Below, in pieces: positions 33,954 to 45,979 of a stretch of DNA of 64,000 nucleotides. Each line of letters opens with the position of its first letter. Position 1 is the first letter of the stretch. The position numbers and the translations under genes are program-made. Below the pieces are notes generated by a model. The model made no database searches. It was not told the origin of the DNA and saw only the letters and a program-made list of their open reading frames with translations. Source of the stretch: Rostrohypoxylon terebratum. Its lineage: Eukaryota > Ascomycota > Sordariomycetes > Xylariales > Hypoxylaceae. The stretch is from NCBI GenBank assembly GCA_022497145.1, contig MU385880.1, forward strand, positions 248,001 to 312,000, read 5' to 3'.

Positions 33954-35960
33954 GGATGCTTCAATAGCTATCATGTTGTTTGTTGTATAATGACGAGGGT
34001 TAGGGATATTGATACCATGGTATAGGGAATTATGACTGATGACAGCATCACGATAACGGTAGACGGCACGATATGGTTCATTGTTCTTGGATAGAACATA
34101 TAGGGTAGATTGCACTCGGGCATATTATGGATTTTGATGTTGCTACTGGGTATCTTCGACTGAGCTCTACGTGACTGTACTTTGCATGTGATAGAGACTA
34201 GTCAGCTCAGATGAGTGAGATAGAGGTGAGCCCCTTTCCTTCACCATCGGAGCTTAACATCATTGGGGATGGTGATTGAAGTTTGTTGGGCGCGATTTGG
34301 GCAAGTCACGAATGAAACGATCCATATTGCTTTTTGAAGCGATCCATCTCGAGTGATGATATTCTGGGTAAATTAGGTAGGTGACATTTCACGATAAGAC
34401 GTCTGATTGAACGCGTAAGCATCATGGAACAATACGATAGGAGCCCCCCCTTTTCTATACATGTAGAATAGGTAAATCTAGTTGGCTCATCGATGGCTAA
34501 CGAGTTATCTTCACACCGGAAATAAGCTACGCTCACCTGTCACATACGTGAGATCTTGCAGTATCTTAACTTGAAAATTTACAAACAATTTATAGAAAAC
34601 CCCCCTTTCTAATTCCGTGGTAGTGAAACTCAAATTTATCTGCAATCTTGGGGTTGAGATGATAGTGAAACCGTGGGTCTTTTTAAGAGTTCCAGATCTA
34701 TCACTTAATTTCAATCGACGTTGTTATGAGATGGTCGGCGTTCAGATCTACCTAACCTCCGGGAATACAGATCACGCCCCCCTTCCGAACAATAGGTACC
34801 TACCCATTAGTAAGACATCTGCTTACTGATAGATTGCGTGGCATTGTTATCGGGAGGCTGCATGCATGATCTTCAGACACGTAGCGTGAAGAAAGTGGTA
34901 TTTCCATCAACCAAGAAGCTAGAGCGTTAAAAGCAATCTGCTCAACGACTTGCCGTCTCTCAGGTATAGTGAACAAGACCTTAGCCGCTCTCCGTCCTTG
35001 GCTTCATTACTCCGAGTGGGATTCACGGCGCCACTTATATCAAAGGTGATATGCCGATAGCGTCATTCCTAGGAAAATGGAATAGTAGTCGTTCTCGGAT
35101 TTTATAATCCGATATAGCTCAATATAACTACCCGTCAGTCCCTAGATATGTACCTAGGACCTAGGACCTAGGTAGAAGCGTGATCGGATACCGACAGTGA
35201 CGCATGAGTCATGAGCTCCTATTCCCGAGGCCAATGTCGAAGCCTGGCTTTATCTTTTGGGATGACCTTAGCTTAGGCCTACGGTTAGAGGCATTTCTAG
35301 TACGCAGAGGCATTTTACTAGAAGAATACGAAATACCTATAAATAATAAGCATTCGCAAGTCCGAGAATCCTAAAGTGCAAGCTTATCACCGAGCTTGGA
35401 ACTTGGAAGTCGTACAGGTACCGTTGATTTGGTTTCATTGGACGATCCAGATGACGGGTAGAAACTCCGACCATTGTGCTGGGACGAATTGGTGCTGTAC
35501 GTGCTCAGGTGCTGTATTGTACATAGTACTATACTACAGGCGGGAACCTTAACATCTGGGTATGCCTTATCTTGTAACTTGTAACCTTATTGCCCCTATC
35601 CGATGCCTATTCTAGGAAACTAGCAGAACATTGAAGATGGCATTGTCGCTATTTTGCATCTGGTCAAACCAAAAAGGCATGTAAGCAACGAGAAAACGAT
35701 GAGACCCCTTTTTTTCCTTTTCCTTTTCCCTTTCCTTCTTCAGCAGGGACAGAGTTCTATTATCTTTTTTTTCCGGGAAGGGGAACCGAGTAGACAGCCA
35801 TGTGGGCAAGTTCCAGAACAGAATTACTGAAATGGGAGAAGTGTGATTCGTTCTGGAGTTTTGTTGACCTGTCCGCTAAACTTGTTATGGTTAGACGATC
35901 CTCGGGGATGGTACGGATCGATGTCTGGGGTAATGCTGGAATGTTTTGCTCGGTAATGCC

Positions 35961-35997
35961 CACCGTAGCACCGTAGCACCGTAGCTCCGTAGCTCCG
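35961..35997. repeat. CACCGTAGC tandem repeat (period 9)
   Basis: Four copies of CACCGTAGC/TCCGTAGC in direct repeat. Confidence 0.9.
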
Positions 35998-36010
35998 CTT
36001 CTCAACGGAT

Positions 36011-36080
36011 GGGTGAATAAGGGTGGACAAGGATGGACAAGAGTGGACAATAGTGGATAAGAGTGGGTAATGATGGATAA
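36011..36080. repeat. Degenerate GTGGACAAGA tandem repeat (period 10)
   Basis: About seven diverged copies of a 10 bp GTGGACAAGA-like unit; downstream copies drift to GTGGATAAGA and ATGGATAATG. Confidence 0.85.
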
Positions 36081-37523
36081 TGGCAGAAATGGGAAGCAGC
36101 GATTGATTTGTCGGTGAGACAGTCAATTCTAGAAGCTAATTGGCTTTTAATTGGCTTTAATTGACTTTCTATTGTGTTTCTTTTGCTTCTCTCGTCCACT
36201 TTCCCACCAACCACACAGACTCTTGACTCTTGAATGATCTATAGGTAGAGTGCCAAATGCAAATGCTGGTCATCCATCATCCGCTACCCTGATTTTCCTA
36301 CATTTCCTTACATCAATCTTTCTCCATTCTCGTCCATCGTGTCCCATCCTGATGCAGATGCTAAAACTCGTGGCACAAGCACGAACATCAGCATTAGCAT
36401 GAGCCTACCTAAGCATAGACATTTTTGTTCTGGTCGGATTGTTTACAAATTACAAGGCTACGAGCTGTAACTTGTAACTTATTTCAAATGGCTTGGTATT
36501 CGATCTTGGCCGTTTGAAAGACTATTGCGATAGTCCACAGCTATGGATCTTGGCACGAGACCAATTGCTCCAGGGCTCTAATATTAGACATCGTTGTACG
36601 ACGTATTGTACCTTTGGATGTGTGATACGGTACCTGTATCGTACTTCGAACTGTACAATACAATACAATGTCCACCAAGCACCAAGCATCAAGCTCAGAG
36701 GGATACACGTGTAGAGCTCTAGTCAATGCTCTAGCGGTTCAGTAAACGAGGTCGTCTGATCAACACCAATCCCTACTGCGTACGCTAGTCCCCGGCATCA
36801 ATTATCGTGGATCGTGGATTCATAATGGATTCATGGATGGATGATGTATGTACTATGTACAGCAGTACGCAGTCTGGCAGTACGGATTTCCCGTAGCTCC
36901 ACGCAAGCCTCCTTGAAAGGGGAAAGTCGAAGCAACCATCTGCCGCTCTTGGCTCTGTATATCCGACTCGCTCGACTCGCTCGTTTGGGGTCACCAATGC
37001 TCGATTCCGTGTTGGAGGTGTCGCACCGATCGAATCAAGCGAATCAAGGTCTAGACAAAGAAGTACATAGATCAACACCCACCCCCCTTCGAAGCTTGCA
37101 TAATAGCTGGCAGAGTAATTAGTACATACCTATGGTCCTATGTACATACGACAGCAAACAAACCAGGTCCTGGTCCAGGTCCAATTCCTAAACCAGTCCC
37201 TTGTCAGCTCACCTCACCTCACCCCGGACGTCCGATCCCTCCTCAACCCTCAACAATCGTGCATAGTACGCATGGTACGCATAGTACGGTACTTACATAG
37301 ACTTACATAGTACCATATCTACCCTCCCATCGTCCCACCATCCCATCATCCCCTCACACTCTTTGTTCTTGTTCTTATTCTTCTTGTTCCTGCTTGTTGC
37401 TAGTATTACCTATTGCTACTTGTATCAAGCCATTGAACCTTCAGTCAACTCCATCATCGTTATCGTCATACCTAATACTAGCATCTTCAACAAATATCTT
37501 CCCTGCCAAGTTCTACAACATCT

Positions 37524-38295
37524 ATGATGGCTGCCGGTCCCCGTCTTACAGGTCCAGCTACCAAGTTAGCCCGCTCTATTACCACTACAGCTACTGCTTC
37601 TCAGTCGAATGCTCTTCTTACGAGTACTAAGAGCACAACTACTCCCCTCTCGAGGAAATATGCAGAACTTCTCAAGGAGAGGAATATAGATCCAGATGTA
37701 TGTTTGAACTTAATTTTATGATGTTGTCATCTGGCTGTAGCTTGTTCGAGAGGACGGCCAGCACTACAGCAGTAGAGCTATCCATTTTGCTGTAATGTAC
37801 CTAGTAACTAACAAAACGGCTTTTTAGCACCCCCGTCACCTCTATACCCGGTCGTCAAACCGCCCGCATCCCCCACCTCGCACTATGCGCTTGATGCAGA
37901 CTTTCACCTCGAGCGCACCTAAAGCTGCTCTTGCCAACACCACCACCATGGACAACATCATCTTCCCTGGCTCTGCCTCCCTCGACGGGTCGCGCGACGA
38001 CCCGTTCGCGCATCTCCGTGTTCCCCTACTCCCTGATAACTTCGCAACACATCACACTCCCGAGGTTGTCGACGGCCCAATTGCCCCGCCTCAAATCAGC
38101 ATCGTGGCTGCAAACCCTGAACTTGTCTCACCTTCTGCCTTGACTGAAGTTGAGGGTATGGGCATGGACGGCGTCGAGCTCAAGTTCGTCCACGAGGAGA
38201 CACCATCAGAACAAGAACAAGGCACGCTCACGAATATTTGGAAGGGCCTTGTCGACGACGTATTAGGTAGTAGTAAAACCAAGGTTGCTCTTTAG
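37524..38295 (+). CDS. Unknown small protein, probably mitochondrial
   Basis: Exons 37524-37697 and 37828-38295 encode 213 residues. The 130 nt intron has a GTATGT donor, a TAACTAAC branch site and a TTTTAG acceptor, joining NIDPD to HPRHLY in phase. The first 35 residues lack acids and are rich in Ala, Ser, Thr and Lys/Arg (MMAAGPRLTGPATKLARS), as in a mitochondrial import sequence. Then come SRKYAELLKERNIDPD, a basic Pro-rich stretch and a more ordinary C-terminal region ending NIWKGLVDDVLGSSKTKVAL. I do not recognise the family. The next gene downstream, an SDR, is convergent. Confidence 0.7.
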
Positions 38296-38954
38296 CACGT
38301 GCACTCCACCACTGTCGCCTGGTAACGATTGTCACGAATTGAAATTGGTTCAAAAGGGAAGCGAAGCGAAGGGGGGACTTTTTCAATGGCTTGATTCGAG
38401 CTCTGTCTAAATTCGACAGCGAGCACGCGGTTCTGGAAGTGCTTCGGACCGGTTTGATATTTGATTTAATGAATCTTGTTGTTTGTTGTGTATGATTGCG
38501 AGAGCTATATTAGCCCATTTGAGCCCATTTGCGAAATGGAGCAGAACGTATCTGTTTAGGATACGCAAATAAAACCCGAAGAGCGACATTGTCATGTCGC
38601 CAAATCAAAGAAGACCATCGAGTGTACATGTATACCGGCTCTTCCGATGAAGCTAAGATATTGGCTAGTGCGTACAAGCTTCCATCGGTTATGCTACATG
38701 GAACAACGTCATACTAGCCGCGTCTTGTATAGCTCAAGGGGTGCTCCCTAGCAGCTAGCTGACTACTAGGTACCTAGGACCTAGGACCTAGGTCCTAGGC
38801 TTCTAACCCCCACGTGGGGATTAACAACCCTATGATCGACGTATATCGACTCAAAAGTCTAATGTGATGATCTACATAATTGCTTTTATCTACATTCTAA
38901 ACGCTCTATACGGACCCTAATAGCCTCGAGATTCTATGTTACATCCCACCGTCT
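38296..38954. other. 0.66 kb intergenic region between convergent genes
   Basis: Contains 3' flanks of both genes and the clearest CCTAGG palindrome cluster in the window. No gene is visible. Confidence 0.6.
38767..38799. repeat. CCTAGG palindrome cluster
   Basis: Overlapping TACCTAGG, ACCTAGGACCTAGG and TCCTAGG words form a largely self-complementary 33 bp block. Shorter versions recur elsewhere in intergenic DNA of this window. Confidence 0.85.
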
Positions 38955-40142
38955 TCACTCGACGCCGACTAACTTCTTGCTAACCTCCCACAGCCTTTCC
39001 TCCTGCTCCCGGTCAAACGCCCACTCGCCGTACCCATATTCGACTCTGTCGTAGTCGCCGGTGACTGGCCCGGCTACCGATGCGCCCTCAAGATACAGTC
39101 CTCCGCGGCCTTCAAGGTCCTTCGACACGGCGGCATAGACGCTCGTCGCGCATCCCTGCTGCACGTTGGTAAAGTACCTGGACATTCGCTCATCGACTTC
39201 GGCGGCCGCTTGCTCGTCTTGGCAGAACTTTTGTAGGTTCGGGCTCGAGAAACTACCGGGGCTTAGGCTGAGCCCGTGGAGACCTTGTGGGCCGTAGAGA
39301 CGCTCGATTTGAGTTGCCACTGCCTGCGATTAGTAAATTGGATATGTTACATGCTCAGGTGAGGGGAAGGGGTGAAAGAAAGGGGGGATATTGAGAAATG
39401 GGTGCTTACTGTAGATGTTGGCAGTCTTCGATTGCCCGTCTACAGGATACAATGTTAGTCCTTTGTTACAGGCGCAACCTCGATAAACGACCTATCTTCA
39501 CTTACAAGCACCCCAACCGTCATATTCACCCTCGAAATTCAAGTTGTCAAAGCGTACTCGACCATGTCGATGGCCTACGGACGAAACGTTGACGACTCGT
39601 GAGTGAAACCTGGGCGTCGAGCTCGCTAGCAAGATGTCCCTGAGTAGGTAGAAAAGGAGAAAGTGAGATAAGTGGTTCGTCCCGAATTGTAGCTCAAAAC
39701 AATCCTTGGTACGTCCTTCAGGGGCTTTCATGACGCCGGCGTTGTTGATCAGAATATTTAGCTTGCCGCCGCTCTTTTGCCGGAACTCACCAGCGCAGGC
39801 ACGAACGCTTGAGAGGTCCGTCTGGTCCATGAATAGGAGGTGGACGCGACCTGTCTGAAGGAGAGCCGGACCGAGAGCCTGGCGCGCTTTGTCAAGGTTT
39901 CGCGCTGTAGCGAAGATGGTGGCTCCGGTCGATGCTAGGGCGCGCACGGTTTCGGGACCCATTCCCGAGGAGACACCGGTGATTAGGACGATCTTGTCGC
40001 TCATGCCCCCGATAAGGCCTTCGTCCTCGATTATCTGCTGTCCTGTTGGACGAGAATCGCCTGGGCCGTTGATTACCTCCCACTTGTTGCGCTCAGCGTA
40101 GCGCCCAGTGAGTTGAAAAGGGGTTTTGGATACGAGTGCCAT
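38955..40142 (-). CDS. Short-chain dehydrogenase/reductase (retinol dehydrogenase-like)
   Basis: Exons 40142-39506, 39439-39410 and 39319-38955 encode 343 residues. The 30 nt middle exon supplies the active site YGQSKTANIY. The last exon is entered at the second of two adjacent CAG acceptors, giving NIYMATQIERLYG, as expected for the family. The NAD(P)-binding TGVSSGMG lies at 55-62, NNAG follows, VVNVSSVGH holds the catalytic Ser, and Tyr213/Lys217 complete the catalytic set. There is a roughly 45-residue N-terminal extension before the Rossmann fold. The closest pattern is the fungal retinol dehydrogenase/WW-domain oxidoreductase-like branch; the substrate cannot be predicted. A P450 gene starts 1.4 kb away in the opposite direction, so a shared pathway is possible but unproven. 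Confidence 0.9.
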
Positions 40143-41501
40143 ATTCGAAGAAGATTTTCAATCCAGTATTATTGAATGAAATCGGTTCTTTTCTGCGTCT
40201 GTGTCGAAATCATAGTCTTGTTGCTTCAACAAAACGCTACAGAACACCATCGAGCACATCCTCTTTTTATACCCAACTTTCAGCTGAACTTTTGGCACTT
40301 CCATCTTCGACATGCCGTCGGTCTTACAAACACATAAACTCCAAGAGGAATCAAAAATCGTTGACCGTTTCACGATACGAGAAGATTACAAGAACATGCA
40401 AACACCATCTCGAAATCTGAACTCAGCTTCTAAGGCCGTTCTTTAACTCCCAGACATACAGAAAATGGATGGGCGCTTCAAGTCACCCAACCAATGATAT
40501 CTGGCGGAAATTATGCACGATAAATCCGAAAGAGGCTCACGCTTACCATAATTCCCGGATCGTATGCAACCTCAGATCTGAAGTCGGTCTTTAGCTCATT
40601 ACCTAAAACATCGTGTTTACTGACACCCAGTCATACACGGTGACGATGATTATATCACGTGGAAAAGCTCGAAGATAAAATGGGTATTTAAGCATAAGCG
40701 CGTCCGTACTAGGAATTCATACACGGTGGTTGCCTACCTATATGTGTATATTTATAGTTGCGTGAGTAAGCTCCTTATTAAGCTTGAAGGGCGCTTCTGA
40801 TCATGGACGCTTGCTTACTTAGGTATAACCTCCTGTCATAACACAACACTGAGATGGATATAACCCGCTGATTACATAGCTTGAATGTTCAAATCCCGTG
40901 GAGAAAGCTTTTATCTTCGCCAGAGCCCGTTGGCACACGCAAACGCCGAGATAATCTGAGGAGTGTGGCATTCATCACTTGTAGACCTCAGGGCAAATCA
41001 GGGGATAGTGCCGGAGATTTAGTGTTCAGTATACATTGCAGACGGGCTTGATCTTCTATCCTATCGCTGAAACTCGGTAACATTCCCATTATCTTGGACT
41101 ATGCAACCGTCCCACAGATGGATAGAGTTGGCGAGATTGATCTGCATATATCTGCCTAGTGATATAGATTATTATATGGGTTGGCAGAGAAGTCAAACGG
41201 TATCGATTGGCTTGTTGGAAAGCCTTATAGACCCACTGGGCGGAAGCCATGTCCCACTGCGCCCTATATACTACTCTAGATGTGATCGGACGTCCATAGA
41301 TGTGCCATATCCGAATACTGTACCCGAGTCTTTCACACCATCTAGACAGCGCCCTATGGGGCCGTGTATGCTCCACCTACGTAACCTCCGATATAAGACT
41401 TGCCACAGGCCGCTTATAGCTAGAAAGATGGAAGACCAAACCCTAGCCAGTCTGAACTTGATTTTTCACCAAGACGGAGGCAAATTCGTCGGCTGTTCGA
41501 T
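40143..41501. other. 1.4 kb divergent region between SDR and P450 genes
   Basis: No gene I can support; open frames near 41100-41500 overlap on both strands and lack motifs. It is the likely promoter region for both flanking genes. A GTTCAAATCCC word at 40888 was tested for a tRNA and rejected. Confidence 0.5.
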
Positions 41502-43337
41502 ATGGCGTTAGAAATGACAGATATTCTCTCTGCTTCCATCCTAGTTTCTTCCACAGCAGGATTGCTGCTCATATACTCTGTGTACTCCTGTATAGCCTCG
41601 TGGTATAAGCTTCGACACGTCAACGGACCATGGATTGCTTCCCTGTCGTACATCTATATGAGCTGGGTAACATTCTCAGGCAAGCAGTCTCACCAATATC
41701 GAAAACTCAATGAGAAGTACGGTTCCCTCGTCCGTATCGGACCCAATGATCTTATAACAGACGACCCTGAGCTCATCCGGCGGATGAATGGAGCCCGATC
41801 CAAGTACCGCCGCTCGTCGTGGTACAACGCGATGCGTATGGACCCGTACCTCCCCTCGCTCTTCAGCATCATGGACACGGATGTCCACGACAAGCTGAAG
41901 GCCCAACTGTCTTTCGGATACGGGGGTAAAGAGAACCCAACCATCGAGGAGGACATCGACGAGCAGCTAGGCAACTTCATAGCGCTCATCCAAAGCAAGT
42001 ACTTGTCCGATGACCACCAAATACGACCGATAGACTTCGCGATACGGATACAATTCTTCACACTGGATACTATCACCAAGATTGCATACGGCCGTGCCTT
42101 CGGCTACTTGACTACGGACACAGACGTATACAACTATATCGAAACTGCCGAACTCACAGTACCCAAGATGGCAGCACTCGCGGAAGTCCCTTGGCTAGAG
42201 CGGCTCTTCTACAGCGAGACCATGCTCAGTTTAATCGGGCCAAAGAATACGGACAAGAAGGGAATCGGAAAAATGATGGCGTAAGTCAGGCCCACCAACT
42301 AGCCCAGATCCGATTGTTAGCTGATTCATCAAAAGGGTCGCTCAGCAAGTCGCTGGCGAGCGTTTTGGACCTGACGCCAAAGACCGCAAGGATATGTTGG
42401 TAAGACCCTCCCCATTTTCTCGTCATCGGGAGCTAGTTCATGCTGATATAGGGGGGCTAGGGGTCGTTCGTGAGACACGGCGTCTCGCGACGCCAATGCG
42501 AGTCGGAGATCATCTTCCAGATTATAGCTGGTAGCGATACCACTGCTACCGCTGTCCGTGGCACTATGTTGCATCTGTTGTCGTCGCCGTTGGCTTACTA
42601 TAAGCTCCGCGAGGAGATCGACACCGCTGTAGCGCAAGGCCGGATCTCGTCGCCTATAAAGCTAGACGAGGCTAAAAAATTGGAGTACCTGCAGGTATGT
42701 ACTCGTTCTGTTGAAATAAGCATACACATCGCCTTTTGTGCTAATAGTCAAGCGTCAAGGCTGTGATATATGAAGGCCTTCGAATGAACATACCCTTTTC
42801 CGGCCTTGCGATGAAGCAAGTCCCACCTGAGGGGGATATGAGTAAGCATGGTACCCTATTATATCTCCCTGGGAAGACAGCAAGCTGATATCATATTTCC
42901 CATAGTCGACGGCAAATTCATCCCTGGAGGGACTCGCATCGCCCACAGCTTCCTCTCCGTGCAGCGTTCGACCGCGATCTACGGTGCCGACGCGGGCTTA
43001 TTCCGACCCGAGCGCTGGCTCAACATCGATCCCGAGAAGAGACGTGAGATGACAAACACAACCGAGCTTGTCTTCGGCTACGGTCGGTTCGGATGTAGCG
43101 GGAAGAATGTGGCGTTTATGGAGATGAATAAGGTCTATGTCGAGGTAAGCAACTCCACATAATTATATCAGTATCCTCTTAAAAAATGCTTACACGATCA
43201 TTCCTCCATTCAAGCTGCTGCGGAACTTTGACTTCCAGCTCATTGACCCCCACAACCCGATGGAGACTATGAACGTCAACATGTTCTTCCAGAAACATAT
43301 GTGGGTCAAGATCACTTCGAGGAGCCAGAGTGTATGA
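41502..43337 (+). CDS. Cytochrome P450 monooxygenase (pisatin demethylase-like group)
   Basis: Six exons (41502-42280, 42336-42399, 42461-42694, 42760-42841, 42906-43144, 43215-43337) encode 506 residues. An N-terminal membrane anchor (about 8-32) precedes the cytosolic fold. The I-helix motif AGSDTT is at 304-309, ExxR (EGLR) at 364-367, FRPERW follows, and the heme loop FGYGRFGCSG is at 443-452 with Cys450 as the thiolate ligand. Intron 2 must use the second AG (GGCTAG) because the first would bring a stop into frame. The N-terminal half (GPWIASLS, KYGSLVRIGPNDLI, KYRRSSWYNAM) resembles fungal pisatin demethylase/benzoate hydroxylase-type P450s. The substrate is unknown. No polyketide, peptide or terpene synthase lies in the window, so only a small detoxification or tailoring role can be proposed with the divergent SDR. 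Confidence 0.92.
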
Positions 43338-43992
43338 GAGGGATACCACTATAGTAAAAATCAGTAGGTAGCCGACCTTATGGGCAGTGAGAGGACTTGG
43401 GTAGATACCTAGAATCGAAGAGTCGTATATCTAGCCGAAAAAAGTCGAGGGAATGGACCCAACTCATCCAATCTCTCATTTTAGCCATATGGCGACAGCA
43501 CTGCTCTGAATAGATACTGCTTCTAGGAGGGGATTAGTTGTCAGATACAAACTCAATGTAAACAAATCCATTGGGTGGAGAAAAGAGGCGATACATCTTT
43601 CGTGAATACATTACCTACCTACCACTAACCCATTGATTTCTATATTCATAGACACACTGCCATTGTATAATGATAGATATAACACATCCTCCGTACATTT
43701 TGGGGAAAAAAAGACTTCAAAATCGATTTCGGTAGATAGTAGTTGATTTACTATTTGTAATCATGACCTGGTTGTGTCTATACCTACAAAGAAGGGTATC
43801 GTACCTGGACCAAGCCCAATACACCCGGATCCATGATGCCAATATCTGTTTTTTGGCTATTTTTCTTCTTTTCGCTCTGAACGACAGGGCATGCATTGCC
43901 TCTTCTATTTTCACATTTACAACGCAAAAACTTGCGTCACTAACATATGCGATTGCTGACTGAATTGTATCATCTCTGAACATCGATATCGT
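43338..43992. other. 0.65 kb intergenic region between convergent genes
   Basis: AT-rich 3' flanks of the P450 and carrier genes. Nothing else is visible. Confidence 0.6.
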
Positions 43993-45417
43993 TTATGGTT
44001 CGTGTATCGCCGTATCATCTAGATTCCTCTTCTGCCGACCTTCGGACTGTGCTCGGTGTAAATTCTTCATGACGAATTCGTATGTCATCATCGTTACTGT
44101 TGCCGCTGGGACGGCTCGCATCATATTCACACCCATACCTGCGTAAAACGCTCTCCAGCCTTCCTCTCTCAAAATGGTGCGGAATGTCATAACGACACCT
44201 CGATATTTGGGTTGAAGACTGATGTTTCGTTCACTGTTGGGGACGTGGCTCTGACTCCCTGGCGTTGACTCGGAGACACCTAATCCTTGGAGATATTCGC
44301 TTCCGGGAGTTGGCCGCCGTTGCGTTTGCAATCTTGTTCGGATCACTTCGTGAGGGTATGTAGCTGAACTAGCCATGATCTTCGACATTATCGAAGCGGA
44401 AAGCACACCGAGCCAATGGCTTCCCTTATCATCGCTAGTCATTTCGCCCATTGCTTGACCGGTGAACTTCATCCTCAAAAACTCGTACGCTGGAAATTGC
44501 ACAGCAACATGAGTCAGGCCTAGGAGGGCTGGAGTAAGTCCAGAGTAGAAGGACAAAATACCCTCGGAGGAGTACATTTTACGCGCAGCATCTAAGGTTG
44601 AGCGATAATGCCATGGTGAATCAATAGTCGGTCTAGAGGTTGGGGTATTGCCAGATCGTGGGAACATTGACATTTGTCTATTATACCCCGTTGCCGACTG
44701 TGACATGAGCCGTGTCTTGATTACCCATATTGGATTTGTCACTATTGTGCTGCTAGCCCCGGCTACTATTGAAGACCAAAAATTGATAAAGAATTGGTTC
44801 TTGTGCACTGTATAGGGAATGTTCTGATTAGTTATTTGCCTCAGACTAGGTGATGATGTGCGGGGTGGTTTACCTTTCTTCTCAGCCATAAAGACCTTGC
44901 TCTTGTTGTAAACAGTGAACCAGACAGCCCAAGTCGGCAGGTACCCAAGAATGATGGGTCCTAAGCCTCTATACATGCCGCGCAAACCTTCTTCCTTCCA
45001 TATGACTCTTGCCGTGCCTATCAGGCCTGAATATACTTTGTGATGACCGACATATCTCCCTTTATTTATAGCCATAAATCCTCCCTGGGCCTGTAACTTC
45101 GTTTTGATGACGTCGAGCGGGCAAGTGACGACGCCGGATGTAAAGCCACCTACAGCCCCCGACAGCGCGTTGAATTGAGAGTCGGATGCATCTGCAGCCC
45201 ACCTCTGTAACGGAGTGAGACCCCGAGGGTCATGTAATTCCATGGCTGTCACCGCGGAAGCCAATGTGCTTTGATTGTGTTGGTGAGGAGTGTTCGCATT
45301 CGTCGACGATGCGGTGGAAGTAACTGTGGGAGAGGAGCGATGGGAGAAAAGCCCATATTCTGCGGGATCGCGTGATGACCGTCCTGTCGGAGGGCTCTGA
45401 GCTTCGTCGTGAGACAT
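43993..45417 (-). CDS. Mitochondrial carrier, NAD+/folate/pyrimidine-nucleotide branch
   Basis: Exons 45417-44874 and 44807-43993 encode 452 residues. The 66 nt piece between them is open but has a GTAAAC donor, an ACTAAT branch site and an ACAG acceptor, and removing it joins AEKK to VHKNQFF, so it is best read as an in-frame intron (474 residues if retained). Three carrier repeats show PLDVIKTKLQ, PIWVIKTRLM and PHEVIRTRLQ. The Trp in the second signature is characteristic of the branch holding yeast Ndt1/Yia6 (NAD+), Rim2 (pyrimidine nucleotides) and Flx1/SLC25A32 (FAD/folate). The disordered N-terminal 65 residues and overall length fit Ndt1-like NAD+ carriers best, but the substrate is not settled. 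It acts in the inner mitochondrial membrane. Confidence 0.88.
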   Translation of the reverse strand: MSHDEAQSPPTGRSSRDPAEYGLFSHRSSPTVTSTASSTNANTPHQHNQSTLASAVTAMELHDPRGLTPLQRWAADASDSQFNALSGAVGGFTSGVVTCPLDVIKTKLQAQGGFMAINKGRYVGHHKVYSGLIGTARVIWKEEGLRGMYRGLGPIILGYLPTWAVWFTVYNKSKVFMAEKKGKPPRTSSPSLRQITNQNIPYTVHKNQFFINFWSSIVAGASSTIVTNPIWVIKTRLMSQSATGYNRQMSMFPRSGNTPTSRPTIDSPWHYRSTLDAARKMYSSEGILSFYSGLTPALLGLTHVAVQFPAYEFLRMKFTGQAMGEMTSDDKGSHWLGVLSASIMSKIMASSATYPHEVIRTRLQTQRRPTPGSEYLQGLGVSESTPGSQSHVPNSERNISLQPKYRGVVMTFRTILREEGWRAFYAGMGVNMMRAVPAATVTMMTYEFVMKNLHRAQSEGRQKRNLDDTAIHEP

Positions 45418-45951
45418 GCCCTTGTTCGCTGTTTGAGTCCAGGGAGGACGAGATACGATTTCGGGGCCTCTGGTTCTTGATCAGAGGCCCCGTAGAGCAA
45501 TAACGTGTCTACTATGAGCGTCGCGTACTGCTAAAATGGAAGTGGATATAGGTATGGGAACGAAGCGAAAGGTCTATCCGTCTTTAAACCGGTTTTAAGA
45601 GGAGAGTCGTGATGGTGATGGTGATGGCGTGCGGTGTGCGGGGAATGCACCCTCGCAAATCCACCGTCCCGTCGACCCAGCAGCTACCGTCTATTACATG
45701 CCATTGGCATCTAAAAAGGCGCCCGAATAGCGAGTGGAATAGGATGTCGACTAGAAAAGAGCAAAGTCTTGTCTCTAGGGGTAAATTATTGGGAGATGCG
45801 AAAAGATGGTGGTGATGTTGGTGGTAATATGGGTAGATTGGCAAATGTGTGGTCGAGTCGTTATATGAAGTCCGAAACAGGAATATCAATCGGACTTTTG
45901 CTAAACTGGAGCGAGGCTAAGCGGGTCGCTCCTAATCGTCAAACGTGATTG

Positions 45952-45979
45952 GGATATGGATATGGATATGGATATGGAT
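45952..45979. repeat. (GGATAT)n repeat
   Basis: Over four copies of the 6 bp unit GGATAT. Confidence 0.95.

Larger units (their letters stand above)
33954..37523. other. 3.6 kb intergenic region
   Basis: No supported gene. Contents: a CCTAGG-type palindromic cluster at about 35151-35173, a 9 bp and a 10 bp tandem repeat near 36 kb, repeated GTACGCATAGTACG words near 37260, and a CT-rich stretch at 37180-37400 that is probably the leader of the gene at 37524. Confidence 0.55.

Noticed and set aside
40850..40920. tRNA B-box-like GTTCAAATCCC
   Set aside because: No A box at proper distance and no acceptor stem pairing around it.
38955..43337. Secondary-metabolite gene cluster
   Set aside because: Only a P450 and an SDR are present; no synthase, transporter or cluster regulator within the window on either side.
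45584..45889. 101-codon minus-strand frame upstream of the carrier gene
   Set aside because: Low-complexity His/Tyr-rich start caused by short repeats, and located in the carrier promoter; no evidence of coding.
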